A stretch of DNA of 48,437 nt, taken from Clostridia bacterium (GTDB taxonomy: Bacteria; Bacillota; Clostridia; Christensenellales; UBA1242). Both the position numbers and the translations under genes were made by a program. Positions 1-10,700 of the stretch are shown in pieces. The stretch covers positions 1 to 48,437 of the forward strand of contig JALOBO010000010.1 in NCBI GenBank assembly GCA_023228225.1. The letters run 5' to 3'. The stretch's first letter is position 1; the number at the start of each line of letters is the position of its first letter. The notes below the pieces were generated by a model. That model was not told where the DNA came from and did no database searches. It saw nothing but the letters and a program-made list of their open reading frames with translations.

Positions 1-252
1 ACGAATTATATTATGTTCTTGCTCAGAAAACAAAGGCAACAATAAATCTAAATGAAGGCTTTGAGCAGGAGCACTCACATACTCATTACAAAAAATATGT
101 AGTTTGCCGGATTTTGCCGGACTTTTTTTAGCAAAATAAGTACGCAATATTAGAGTGTACACACTGTCACCCACAAACGCTAGCACTTGCGGATTAAGCA
201 AATTTGCCTCTTCCACACTTAAAATTTTAGTTGGTAATAATTCGTTTTCCAT
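1..252 (-). CDS. mrnC: Mini-ribonuclease 3, 5' part (runs off the window)
   Basis: The minus strand reads open from an ATG at 252 to the window edge (84 codons). The peptide has the mini-RNase III signature LNPQVLAFVGDSVYTLILR, in which the Asp of GDSVY matches the catalytic acidic residue, followed by a KSGKLHIFCNEYVSAPAQS segment typical of the family. MrnC proteins are dimeric RNase III-like nucleases without a dsRNA-binding domain; in Bacillus the enzyme matures 23S rRNA ends. About 45-50 C-terminal residues, including the second acidic residue, should lie outside the window. A weak GGAAA precedes the start. A terminator-like hairpin separates it from the upstream amidase gene. Confidence 0.85.
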   Translation of the reverse strand, partial: MENELLPTKILSVEEANLLNPQVLAFVGDSVYTLILRTYFAKKSPAKSGKLHIFCNEYVSAPAQSLHLDLLLPLFSEQEHNIIR

Positions 253-320
253 ATTTTTTCCAGTTTGTTTTTGTATAAAATAGTATAACACAAAAGACTT
301 TAACTCACAACAAAATACTT

Positions 321-355
321 AAAAATTCCGTTCAAACTTAACAAACGGAATTTTT
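321..355 (-). terminator. Intrinsic terminator after the amidase gene
   Basis: Perfect 12-bp inverted repeat (AAAAATTCCGTT with AACGGAATTTTT) around an 11-nt loop, giving a T-run on the minus strand just after the amidase stop at 375. It is symmetrical, so it may work in both directions. Confidence 0.75.
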
Positions 356-374
356 AAATAATATTTATGATATT

Positions 375-1097
375 TTAAATTGCGATACCAGATACTACTC
401 CAAAATATTGTACCACGCCACAAAATATATAGTAGCAAAGAGTTTTTTGATAGTCTTCGCTAATTAGTAGTTGTTCTTCTTCTGGGCTAGATAAAAATCC
501 GCATTCAATTAAAATTGATGGCAAACTAGTACAATTTAAAATATAGTAATCGCCAGTTTTTGCCAATGATCTACCATATGCCAAATTTGATTTAAATTGT
601 TTTTGTATACATTCTGCTACTAATTTACTCTCTTCGGAACCTTTATAATAAAAAACCTGCGCACCTTTTTCTGTGCTTATAGGAAAAGTATTCATATGAA
701 TGCTGATTACCATATCAGCATTAGCAGTTTCTATTATTTCTTTACGATTTTTCATATCTTCTTGTTTATAATTTCTGCCAAAAATACTATATAGGCCATT
801 TTTAGAAGTGCGAGTATAAACTACTTTTATTCCCGTGCGTTTAAAATATTCACCTAAAACACTTGCGTATACTAAATTTAAATCGCTTTCCTTAACATTT
901 GTGTTAACACCCACACAGCCACCATCTCTACCGCCATGGCCCGCATCAATTACAACAGTTAGCCCGAGTTTTCCATAATCAGCGGTAGAAATTACGCCAA
1001 CAACTAAAAGACTGCACATTATGCAAACTAAAAGAACACTGATAAATATTAACATTGTTTTTCTTGTAATTGAAATAAACAAAGTGCACACCGCCAT
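375..1097 (-). CDS. cwlD: N-acetylmuramoyl-L-alanine amidase, Amidase_3 (CwlD-like)
   Basis: A 240-residue zinc amidase that cleaves the bond between muramic acid and the stem peptide. An N-terminal membrane segment (about residues 14-37) is followed by the catalytic domain. The zinc ligands are visible: His in VVIDAGHGG, Glu in NVKESDLNL and His in ISIHMNTF, with the catalytic Glu in LIECGFLSS. Size, single N-terminal anchor and lack of cell-wall binding repeats fit CwlD, which helps make muramic delta-lactam in spore cortex. A vegetative amidase of the same family cannot be excluded. The start at 1097 has only a weak AGAAAG and lies beside a 7-bp hairpin (about 1100-1119); Met15 is an alternative start. 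The upstream gene on the same strand is a sporulation-type regulator. Confidence 0.8.
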   Translation of the reverse strand: MAVCTLFISITRKTMLIFISVLLVCIMCSLLVVGVISTADYGKLGLTVVIDAGHGGRDGGCVGVNTNVKESDLNLVYASVLGEYFKRTGIKVVYTRTSKNGLYSIFGRNYKQEDMKNRKEIIETANADMVISIHMNTFPISTEKGAQVFYYKGSEESKLVAECIQKQFKSNLAYGRSLAKTGDYYILNCTSLPSILIECGFLSSPEEEQLLISEDYQKTLCYYIFCGVVQYFGVVSGIAI

Positions 1098-1199
1098 TTA
1101 TAGAATCTACTTTCTATATTAATAAATATGTGCCTTTGTTTATTAATATTCCACATCGCATAAGCAAGTAGAGTATCAAATTATTATTAGAAAAATTTA

Positions 1200-2072
1200 T
1201 TATTGTTTTAAATTATTAAACATTTCAAAATTTGCTTTCTTTTTGTTTTTTAAATGTTCTAATTCAGTTTTTAAAGCATAGGAACCTGAACGATATTGAT
1301 TTAATTTTTCGTTTACTTCCATTAGTTTTTGCACTAAATCTTTATTAATTTGACTTAAATTGTTAAGTTGTTTTTCTTTTTCGTTTAATGCGATTATTGT
1401 ACTTCTTAAAGTGCTGTTTGCAAATTCACATTCTGATTTCAATTTTTCAGAAATTTCATCTTCGGCTGTTTTTTTAATTAATTTTACCAGACCGAAAAAC
1501 AAATCGTTCAAATCGGAATCGGTAATTTTTGATTTTGCGTGTGGCATTCGTAAAATATTTGCTGAATAATTATTATTTTCTATATTTTGTATTGGTTTTA
1601 ACGGATTTACATAATCAATTTTTTTCAAATCCAGTTCATTCATTACTTCACTAATTAATTCTGTGTTGCTTTTTAATGCACTGCGATATTTATTTTGATA
1701 TCGTATCATATTTTCTACATTACCATTAGACAATTCTAAGCAAGTACATCGCACAGATTTACCTTGTGCCAAATTGCATATTACTTTTTTAATTAAATCG
1801 CAAGCCTCTTTTTTATTAAATTCCACAAACACTTGTTTAATGTGTGCCGATAAATTTATGCCTAGTCTTTTCGCCCTAACCGTATCTTCATTTAATGCAT
1901 CAAGTTCGGCGTAATAGTAATTACGCACACTATTTGCATGGCGGTTATATTTTAATGCATACAAACTAAATGCCTTGCTTACGGCTTTGCCTTTGCTTTT
2001 ATGTTCTTCCACAAGTAAAAATAATTCTTTAATTTCATCATCTGCCCATTTCCCATAATTTATTGTTTTCAT
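1200..2072 (-). CDS. RsfA-like Myb/SANT regulator with a C-terminal coiled coil
   Basis: A 290-residue protein. Residues about 5-50 (GKWADDEIKELFLLVEEHKSKG ... NRHANSVRNYYYAEL) look like the Myb/SANT helix-turn-helix of RsfA-type prespore regulators. A second similar unit follows at about 85-135 (KKEACDLIKKVICNLAQGKS ... NVENMIRYQNKYRSAL), so the DNA-binding unit seems duplicated. After a linker, residues about 185-275 are rich in E/K/L/N and predict a long coiled coil, probably for oligomerisation. The ATG at 2072 is preferred over an in-frame GTG nine bases upstream, because GAGGTG sits six bases before the ATG. It lies just upstream of the CwlD-like gene, suggesting a sporulation role. Specific targets are unknown. 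Confidence 0.65.
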   Translation of the reverse strand: MKTINYGKWADDEIKELFLLVEEHKSKGKAVSKAFSLYALKYNRHANSVRNYYYAELDALNEDTVRAKRLGINLSAHIKQVFVEFNKKEACDLIKKVICNLAQGKSVRCTCLELSNGNVENMIRYQNKYRSALKSNTELISEVMNELDLKKIDYVNPLKPIQNIENNNYSANILRMPHAKSKITDSDLNDLFFGLVKLIKKTAEDEISEKLKSECEFANSTLRSTIIALNEKEKQLNNLSQINKDLVQKLMEVNEKLNQYRSGSYALKTELEHLKNKKKANFEMFNNLKQ

Positions 2073-2106
2073 ATTCCCCACCTCAGCAAAATTGTTAACA
2101 CATTTT

Positions 2107-2135
2107 TTGATATGTATACATAGAAAAACTAAATA
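2107..2135 (+). promoter_or_regulatory. Possible sigma-A promoter for the unknown gene at 2184
   Basis: TTGATA, a 17-bp spacer, then TAAATA. The spacer starts with the palindrome TGTATACA. The match is moderate and the downstream gene has a good ribosome binding site (AAGGAG). Confidence 0.35.
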
Positions 2136-2183
2136 AACATAATAATCATGCGTACTGTAACATAAGATTTAATAAGGAGAAAT

Positions 2184-3173
2184 ATGTATATTTTTCATTT
2201 TTGTGCGGATTTTGATTGTAGTGTAAGCATAAATGGTGCATTAGCAGGTGTTTTAAATGCTGACAAAGATTTAATAAGTATAAAAGTTTGTGATATTGAA
2301 AGTTTTGTGGTTTCGGTACTACCGCTACAATCTCAGACTAATATCACGTTATTGCCTTATGCATTTAATGTTAAGCCCCACGGACACATTATTAATGACA
2401 GTAAATTTACCATTACTACCATTTATCCGGAAAGTAATATTGAAATAAAGTTAAAGCCTAATATTTTAGATAAATATGAACCACCAGAAATTTTAAAACA
2501 ACAAACTGTTCAAGGCAATATATTAGTAACCGTATATCAGGATTCTAGTTGCAGAATAATGCTAGAAAATAATAAACTTCTATTAAGTCATACAATAGGC
2601 AAGCGAATTGCAAATATACAGATTGAATTATTAAATTATGAAGATTTTTCGTATTTGAAAATTGAAGGCAATACCGAGGACAATAAAAAATATCTTTTAC
2701 TAATAAGTATGCATTCATATTGCGTAATGCGTGAATTTACAGCCGACAAAATAGAAATAAACTCCGGAGTAGTTGAAGTATTAAATAACTATGATGATAT
2801 GGCCAGACATGGTATAGTTACTAAATATAAACTGGACGATATGACAAAGGAACTAGAAAATTATATCGTTTATACCGAAGAAAATGTTCCTATACCAGAA
2901 TGTGAAGAACTTATTCCCTATGCTTTTTTTGAAGCGGTTAAGGTAAAAAATTTTAATCTTGCACGCAAATTTTTATCTGCTGATTTAATGCAGATACTTG
3001 ATGATCAACATATTAATGAATTTTTTGGCAGTTTTGATGAAATAACATACAACAAATATGCAAGTAATAATAAAAACACCATTGCTCTTATATATGGCGA
3101 ACAGATAAAACATATCCAAATTTACAAAGTTACAATTTTCGATAACCTGATAGAGAACATAGAACTTGTATAA
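2184..3173 (+). CDS. Hypothetical protein, PEGA-like N-terminus and NTF2-like C-terminus
   Basis: I do not recognise this 329-residue protein. It has no signal peptide or membrane segment and is probably cytoplasmic. The first 35 residues (CSVSINGALAGVLNADKDLI) read like a short beta-rich PEGA-type unit, followed by further beta strands to about residue 200. The last 80 residues (PYAFFEAVKVKNFNLARKFL ... HIQIYKVTIFDNLIENIEL) have the helix-then-sheet pattern of an NTF2/SnoaL-like fold. The start follows AAGGAG at good spacing. It is divergent from the Myb-like regulator and upstream of the zinc metallopeptidase, which has its own candidate promoter. Confidence 0.6.
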   Translation: MYIFHFCADFDCSVSINGALAGVLNADKDLISIKVCDIESFVVSVLPLQSQTNITLLPYAFNVKPHGHIINDSKFTITTIYPESNIEIKLKPNILDKYEPPEILKQQTVQGNILVTVYQDSSCRIMLENNKLLLSHTIGKRIANIQIELLNYEDFSYLKIEGNTEDNKKYLLLISMHSYCVMREFTADKIEINSGVVEVLNNYDDMARHGIVTKYKLDDMTKELENYIVYTEENVPIPECEELIPYAFFEAVKVKNFNLARKFLSADLMQILDDQHINEFFGSFDEITYNKYASNNKNTIALIYGEQIKHIQIYKVTIFDNLIENIELV

Positions 3174-3178
3174 ATTGT

Positions 3179-3207
3179 TTGTTTTTTAAAACCAGTTAAT
3201 ATATAAT
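3179..3207 (+). promoter_or_regulatory. Sigma-A-like promoter for the zinc metallopeptidase
   Basis: TTGTTT, 17-bp spacer, perfect TATAAT (3202-3207), 20 bases before the ATG at 3227. The short leader leaves room only for the GGAG ribosome binding site. Confidence 0.5.
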
Positions 3208-3226
3208 GTTTTAATTGGAGAAGTTA

Positions 3227-3940
3227 ATGGACAAATATACTATTTATATAATTATTTTAGCGGTAATTGTAATTTTAATTTTAAGTACACTTGCGGCAAC
3301 GCGCGCACAGGTACTGTCAACTTACAAAAAATATGATAAGTTTCCTTGTGAACTAAATATAACCGCAGGGCAATTTATTATGGCATCAAAAAAATATTTA
3401 AAAATGTTCGACCTTAATATTGCTCGAACAGATATCATACTCGGCGATGCTTATGATGTGAAATCAAAAACAATAATATTATCTGAAAATGTTTTAACAA
3501 GCAATTCCGTATCGGCTATAAGCATTGCATCACACGAACTTGGACACGCGATGCAACATAATGATGAATATGCAGGATTACAAGTTAATTTCTTTCTAAC
3601 TGTGGTTACGGGATTCCTTGTAAAATTTTTAGTACCGCTACTGCTTGCAAGCATAGGCTTAATGATTTTTGGCAGTTTTAATACGGGTATGGTTTTAATG
3701 TATTGCGCACTTGGCATATTTTTATCGTCTATAATTATTAAATTATTACTTATTCCGGTGGAAATTAATGCATCTAAACGAGCAATACAATATTTAAAGC
3801 AAAATAATATTTTAAATAAACGCGAACTTATTTACGCTAAAAGAATACTTGGAGTAGCAGCATGCACTTATATTTATTTATTTTTTGATGCAATTCTATT
3901 ACCCATCAAATTAGTACGAAAATTATTTTTAGGGTTTTAA
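3227..3940 (+). CDS. Membrane zinc metallopeptidase, YugP family (Zn_peptidase_2)
   Basis: A 237-residue integral membrane protein. An N-terminal helix (about residues 4-24) is followed by a cytoplasmic-facing domain with the zinc motif SHELGHAMQH (HExxH form). Two more hydrophobic segments follow (FLVKFLVPLLLASIGLMIFG and VLMYCALGIFLSSIIIKLLL). Then comes VEINASKRAI, whose Glu is the likely third ligand, and a final hydrophobic stretch. Length and layout match YugP-like 'neutral zinc metallopeptidases' common in Bacillota; substrates are not known. The ATG at 3227 is chosen because GGAG lies six bases upstream, while the in-frame TTG at 3215 overlaps that site. Confidence 0.85.
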   Translation: MDKYTIYIIILAVIVILILSTLAATRAQVLSTYKKYDKFPCELNITAGQFIMASKKYLKMFDLNIARTDIILGDAYDVKSKTIILSENVLTSNSVSAISIASHELGHAMQHNDEYAGLQVNFFLTVVTGFLVKFLVPLLLASIGLMIFGSFNTGMVLMYCALGIFLSSIIIKLLLIPVEINASKRAIQYLKQNNILNKRELIYAKRILGVAACTYIYLFFDAILLPIKLVRKLFLGF

Positions 3941-3974
3941 AAAATGACTAATGTGATTTTTTAAAACGGACGTA

Positions 3975-4006
3975 AAAAAGTTATTGCTATTAAGCAATAA
4001 CTTTTT
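3975..4006. terminator. Bidirectional intrinsic terminator
   Basis: Perfect 14-bp hairpin (AAAAAGTTATTGCT with AGCAATAACTTTTT, loop ATTA) between the convergent genes ending at 3940 (+) and 4041 (-). A and T tracts on both sides suit termination in both directions. Confidence 0.85.
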
Positions 4007-4040
4007 ACAAAATAAATTACAAATTTAAATTACAAAGTAA

Positions 4041-4751
4041 CTACCTTACTTCGTAATTTTGATATTTATTTATATCCGTTTCTTGATTTAAGTTAATGTA
4101 AATTACAGATTGCATTGTAAACATAAAACATACTAAAAATAACCCAATCAGCATATTTGCAAGTTTTAATAATTCAATTAATAAGTATCCGCCCAAATGG
4201 AATGAAACATTAACATACCACACCGCAGTACTAACAAGTATGATTAATTTTGAAAAAATAATTATTAGTGCGACACAAAGCACGATTAAAATTAAGTTAG
4301 CAATTACAATTTGCCAAATTTTATTTTTTGTAAGAGCGTAACTTTGTTTTACACATTCCAGCGGGTCATTAATTTCTTGATCAACCATTATGTTAAAAGA
4401 CATCGAAAGCGTTGAAAATACAAAAACACCAGGAATTACAAGTATTATGCTCCAAAACCCTGAGAATACTACTAAAACTATACCTAATATTAATGAAGAC
4501 AATATTTTTAGTTTGTCAAATACAAAAAAATCAGTTAATAAAATTATTTCTCCACTAACAATCTTTAAAAAGTATCTGCTTGCACAAAGCATTAAATAGC
4601 CACCAAATATTAACATCAACACTAGGCCAATATCTCCGGCAAGTGACATTATATAAAGTGGCACAAAAAATAGTAGTGCACCTGTAATTAGTTTTATTGC
4701 ATTCTGCTTAAATTTTGTAAATGTGCTAATATAAAAATTCGTAAAGTTCAT
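4041..4751 (-). CDS. Multi-pass membrane protein of unknown function
   Basis: A 236-residue protein with about five or six hydrophobic segments, starting with TGALLFFVPLYIMSLAG near residue 22 and ending near residue 225. It broadly resembles the DUF975 / GlpQ-membrane-domain class of Bacillota proteins, including the amphipathic segment before the conserved SYALTKNKIWQIVIANLIL. No catalytic motif is seen. The ATG at 4751 is preferred over an in-frame TTG at 4757, because AAGGA sits eight bases before the ATG. It starts 21 bases after the stop of the giant surface-protein gene on the same strand, so the two are probably co-transcribed; a role in handling that protein is a guess. Confidence 0.6.
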   Translation of the reverse strand: MNFTNFYISTFTKFKQNAIKLITGALLFFVPLYIMSLAGDIGLVLMLIFGGYLMLCASRYFLKIVSGEIILLTDFFVFDKLKILSSLILGIVLVVFSGFWSIILVIPGVFVFSTLSMSFNIMVDQEINDPLECVKQSYALTKNKIWQIVIANLILIVLCVALIIIFSKLIILVSTAVWYVNVSFHLGGYLLIELLKLANMLIGLFLVCFMFTMQSVIYINLNQETDINKYQNYEVR

Positions 4752-4772
4752 ATCCAATTTCCTTTTTAAATA

Positions 4773-7700
4773 TTATGCTACGATTATTTCTTGTACCACA
4801 CCACCAGTATAAGATGAATTCATATGTGCGGTCCCCGCGTATAATCCTTTAATTACAATATTCAAATTGTCAAATAGCGTTTCTAAATCTGGGCTATTTG
4901 AGGCATTTAATGTAATAGTGTCCGTTTGTGAATTGTCAGAAGCAATAAATGTTGCCACGGTGTTTACTTCATCTTCATCAGTCATTGTAAATGTAATTAT
5001 GTTATCATCTTGTAAATATAGCCATAGTGCAATAAGAGCCTCATCGCTTGTTGCTGCTCCACCACCCGTAACCGTTGCGACTGGAATATACCAGTTACTT
5101 TCCTCACTTCCCACTATTACATTTAATGGGCTAGATACTTCCCAATACCAAGTAAAGCCTGTTAATGTTACAGTTTTTACCGTAACCGCAATCTCTGGAT
5201 TTGGTACTGTATATGTTCCATCACTGAATGAAACTTCGATTGTGGTTACGCCATTAGCTACACCTTCAAGTATTACTGATAAATTTTCTAGTAGTGTATC
5301 AATATCAGGCTTGCTATTAGCGTTCAAGCAATCGGCAGAACCAATTGTTACAACTATTACGGGGAATGGGCTTGCTGAGAACAGTGCTTTTGTGCCATCT
5401 TGTATGGTTAAAGTAATTGAATTATCCTCTTCATACAAATATGTAATCAAAGCACCTAATCTTTCTTCTAAATCAGCACCGCCTAAAGGCAATAGCGTTA
5501 CCGTAGCTACATAATCTTTAATAACTTCTACCGATCCGCCACTTTGCCACTCCACACCCGTAAGAGAAACTATAGAAATATCGATAGTCATCGCTTGTGG
5601 GTTTATTCCCGCTTTGCTAAATGTCATATTAATAGTACTATCAGCATTGTAGACTTTTATATCAAAGTTTAATGCGGCTATTAAACTTGCAATACTAAGG
5701 GCAGAATATGAAGAATCTATTACAATAGAATCACATTCAACATCATCAACTACAAATTGTGCTTTTGTATTATCAGATACAGTTAATGTTATTGTGTAAC
5801 TTTCTAAGTATGTTTGGAGTGCAAGATAACTTTCATAATAACCGGCACCAGTTTGGTTAACAGGAATTACCGTTATTTCTTCTTCTGCATAGCGCGTGGT
5901 GGTAAGAGTTGAATCTTGCCAAATGGTATTTGTCAAACTATTAATTGCCACAGTTAATTCAGCGGTAGTAAAGTTAATATCAGAAACATTAAGTTCGCCA
6001 GCTAAACTAACATTCCCTTCGGTATTGCCTTTTATATAAAGATTGTTTAAAATATCAATATTCGTTTTTGTTATTGACACCGTTCCATCGGCATCTAATG
6101 TATAAGAACCATCGTAAATATATAAGCCGGCAGTTCCCGTGTCAGAAATAAGCGAAATTCCCATTTCTTCATTTGTTACATTATTTAAGTAATAAACAAA
6201 TTCACTTGCATTAGTAAATCCTACTTTAAAATAATATTCGATAAACACTACATTGACTGGCTCACTTTCTGTATTATTAACTGTAAAGCCAAACAGAGGT
6301 GCGATTGCTGTAATTGTGAGAATGTTTAAAGTACTTGCAATATCATAAGCTCCGCTAAAAGTTATCGTCATAGTAAATGTTCCGGTTTTTGCCACATTTA
6401 TTGAAAAACTGGTTATCATATTATCAGCATTTATTAAGAGTTGAGTAGTCGCAATATCTTCTATTGTAATATCGCTTGCGGTTAATTCTCCAGTAAAATT
6501 ACTTAATGTAACAGAAACGCTACCGCCATGATTAAAATATTTAGTTAATAATGCACTTCCGCTAGATGTTTCGCTAGCACTTGGCACAATGGAATATGTA
6601 TTTGTAACTAATTTTGAAATTGTAGTATCGCCACTTAAATTTACAGTCTGCAAAATATCGGTAACTACCTGTATATCGCAATATGATGTATCTGTTACAT
6701 ATCGAATTTGGTCATTTTCGCCATAAATGGCAATTTGAATTCTTATGTTAGATACTGTTTTTTGATAAGTACAAATATATATTTCTTCTAAATCTGTTGC
6801 AAGCTTAATATCAAAATATCCTAGCGGATTATTACCATTAATATCGGTAAATGCTATATATTTATTTTCTGCATCGTATCCGGAAATATATAACTTAATG
6901 TAACCACCCGCTTCAAATAAATTTTCATATTCATTTGCGGTAAATCCAGATACTACTGTGCTTTGTAAGTCAAGTTTAAATGTTGAAGTACCACCACTTA
7001 TAAACCAAGTTTCCTTAGACAACAGTTGTGCGTTTTCCGAGTCAACAAAATATAGACTTGTAATTGGTTCATTTGCGATAATAGAAGAGGCAACGATATT
7101 TGTAACAGTTCCGAGAAGGGCGTAACTAGTTGGTAAAACGGTTAAAGCAGGAGTTAATGTAAATGTTTCTGAGTAATCCGTATTAAAAAATTTTAATGTA
7201 TAATTTTTTAAGTCATTAAGGCTATTGATAGCAATCTTAGTTGTTTCTTCATAAATTTCTAAATAATTAAGCACAAAAACCTGTGCATTCGCTTCTTTTG
7301 TTACATTTACTTCAATTTTACCACCTGCATTAAAGAATGCAATTAATTCATTTTCCTGTGCGTTATCAGTGCCCGCAATAATTGAAAGAGTTCCATTATT
7401 TGTATTTACTAAATCAAGAGTAGTTACTGTGCTTAGTTCAGTAATATGATTCATTATATCAATATAGATTAAATTTGTAGTAATATTTTCTATTGTTTCA
7501 TTACTAGAATTTTTGAACAATAATGTGACTCTTATAACACCAGCAGATATGCAATTAATTTCTATATCAGGTAATTGCCCGCCTACAAGTTCGGTAGCGG
7601 TTATTGTGCCATTTAAAACGACTTCTGCATTTCCATTTAAAACGGTTTCTATTATAACAATAACTTTATTACCATTGGCAACAAAATAATCTTCTACTGT

Positions 7701-10700
7701 CGCTGTGGAATTTGTACTCGTTAAATCTAATGTAAGTATTTCGGAAAGTGGATATAGATATGGCGCTGTATTTGGGTATTCGGTGCTTCCACTGATTTCA
7801 ATTTCTAAATTTTGTAGTATTGATATATTAATTTCCAGTGTATTTAAAATAGTAGAAGTTGTACCTTTATGTATAGTAAGTACTGCATTAATAATACCCG
7901 AGGTGCTACCATTAAAAGTTATTGCACTTGCTAAATCATCATAACTATCAAATATTAAAGTAACATTGTCATCTGTGCTAACCCCATTTATTAAGTATGT
8001 TTCGTTATTTGTGGGTTCAAATTTCACTGTAAGAGTATAACCGCTATTAAAGAATGCCTTTAATCTATTGCTGTTACCCGAAAGTTCTATATCAAAGTCC
8101 ATATCTTTATCAATATAATAACTTTCATTTAAATAAGTTGTTTCACCTATTAAATAATTAACCGCGGTTAAAGAGTCTTCTATTGATACAGTAATGGTAT
8201 TTGAATATCTTGGCACATCAGATAATTGTACATAGGCTACCCCTAATGCAACACCTTTTAATGTAAGAGTTGCAGATGTAGTAACTATATCGCTAACAGT
8301 AAAATCTGCAAGCGTACTTATTACATAAGATATCCCATTATTTACAGTTAACAGTGATGCATTAGTAGATGTTATCATTAAAGTTCCGCCATTGCAATAA
8401 TATGCTCTTAGTGATTGCACATTATTTGCGATTAGAATTATATCCACGTTTTTTGTTTTTTCAAGATAATATGTACTAATACTATCATTAATTGTAAATG
8501 ACAAATTTAAAATTTCCACTATATTAATAATAAATTGTGTATCTGCAATTTCGGCATCGCTGTAATCTATGGTCAATGTTGCGATCGTGCTTACCGGAAC
8601 TGTGGCGGGCGATTTATATATGATATTTGACATAAACTGTTCGCTTGTTGAAATTATAAGTGAAGTAGCATAATCAATATCATCTTCAAATTTAATATTA
8701 CCATTATCTACTGTGATAGTAACTGTTTCATCGGCTAAAAAATATGCTTGTAAACTTGCCAATAAATCTTCTTGAAGTGCATTAAAAATCAAATTAGCAG
8801 TTTGGTTAACTTCTAAAAGCGCATCTGTATTTTGAGTATTTTCTAAAATCAAATTCATTGAAGATAGTGGTTCTGCACAAACCAAATGCAATGAATTAAA
8901 TATTACAAAATTATTACTATCAAAAATTGAAAGGTCTAGTGCAAGATTTATATCCATTGTTCCAGATAGTAATACAAATGTTAATGTATCATTAAAATTA
9001 GCAACGCTTAAATCTGTAAATAAATTTTTTGTAAGAGTTGCATCTACAACTTGATATTCTATACCATTAATAGTAAATTCGGAAGTACCCGTAAATTCTA
9101 CATTAACAATCCCATTTTGATCCAAGTAATATGTTAATGCATCAGTGTTTTCGGTGTTAAAATTAATTGTAAAAGAATTCTCGCTTTCAGAATAATATGT
9201 ATATTCATCTGTTTGGTTAGCAATATTACCGTTTATACTTGCATAGACACTTTCTAGTTCTAATACATTAATGCTATATTCAATTGTAAATAACAAATTG
9301 GCAAATGTAATATCAAAGTCTACTGTCCCGACTGTTTTCGCTTTTAATAAAATATCTTTTAATTCGTCATAAGTATTTATTTGATATTGCCTGCTTACAA
9401 CTTCAATTCCGTTAATATAAAAATCACCAGTGCCCGACATAGTAATTAACGCATAATTAGTATTTACTGCATCATTAAAATATGCCATTAAAATATCTTC
9501 GTTTTCTGTATTGTTAATGTCCAATGTGATTATTTCATCAATATGGGCAGTGCTTTGCATTCCGTTTAATTCAATGTCCTCTTGTGTCAGTAAGTTGCTA
9601 AATATGATATAGTAAACCATATCTGATAAACTGTATTCCGGTGCATTTAAATAACTAAGAGTTAAGGTTAGACTACCTGCTGTAAATATTGATGCTGTTC
9701 CATTTATGATAATTTGATTACTATATTCAAAAGGTGCTGTGTAACTATTGTCGTTTACTGTGAATTCTAAGCCATTAGGATTTGCTATTGTAACTAAAAT
9801 TTGTCCACCGGCATTTAAAAATGCTTGTGTTGAATAATTATTTTCATTTTCATCACTATAAAATTGTAATTCTGCCTGTCCATTATATGGCATTGCGTAT
9901 CCATTAGATATTGAATTATTTAAAATAATTTGGGTTAAAGGCTCAGCAACAATAATATCAAAAGTAAAGAGCACACCATTGTTATATAAAATTTGCAATA
10001 TTATAGTTCCGGTTAGCGTGCCTGTAAGTGCAATCGGTTCAAGTAGTTCCTCATATGTTCTAATGTAAAAATTGTTAGGCTCTAAATCGTTAAGAGTAGC
10101 ACTACCAACGTTAGTATGACTAAGTGAAGCCCCGAGTTCTTCACCCGAATTGAAATATCCTCTAAGGTTATTTTCATATGTATGAACATCAACAATTATT
10201 GACCAAGTGCTTAAAGTATCAATGACATACGCTTCGCCAATTGCGGAGCCTACAATATGAAATTCCACACCCTCTATTCCGCCTAACATATCTATTAGTA
10301 ATGTATTAGTTGTGGCGTTTTCCGTAAATGATACTGCCACCGAAAGCGAGCAGGGTTCGCTTACCAAAATTGTAATGCTATCGTAAATATCGCTTGTTGT
10401 AAACAAATAAGCATTTGCTACTGCTATGCCATTTACCTTTGATAATAACACAACTGTGTCTTCACCTAAGATTTTTGTAATAGTAATTAATGCTGTTTTA
10501 TTTGAATTCAAATAAGCATCTAACATATCGGCGTTTGTGCTAGAAAGTGTAAATGTTAATTCGTAAGTTGCTTGATACATATAAACATTAGGCGAATTTG
10601 GCAAAATTTCTTCGCCCTTTAAATAAATAATATCTGCAAATGTTGTAGTAACAGAATTTAGTGTGTTTTGTACGCCTAATAATATTATATTTAAATTTTT

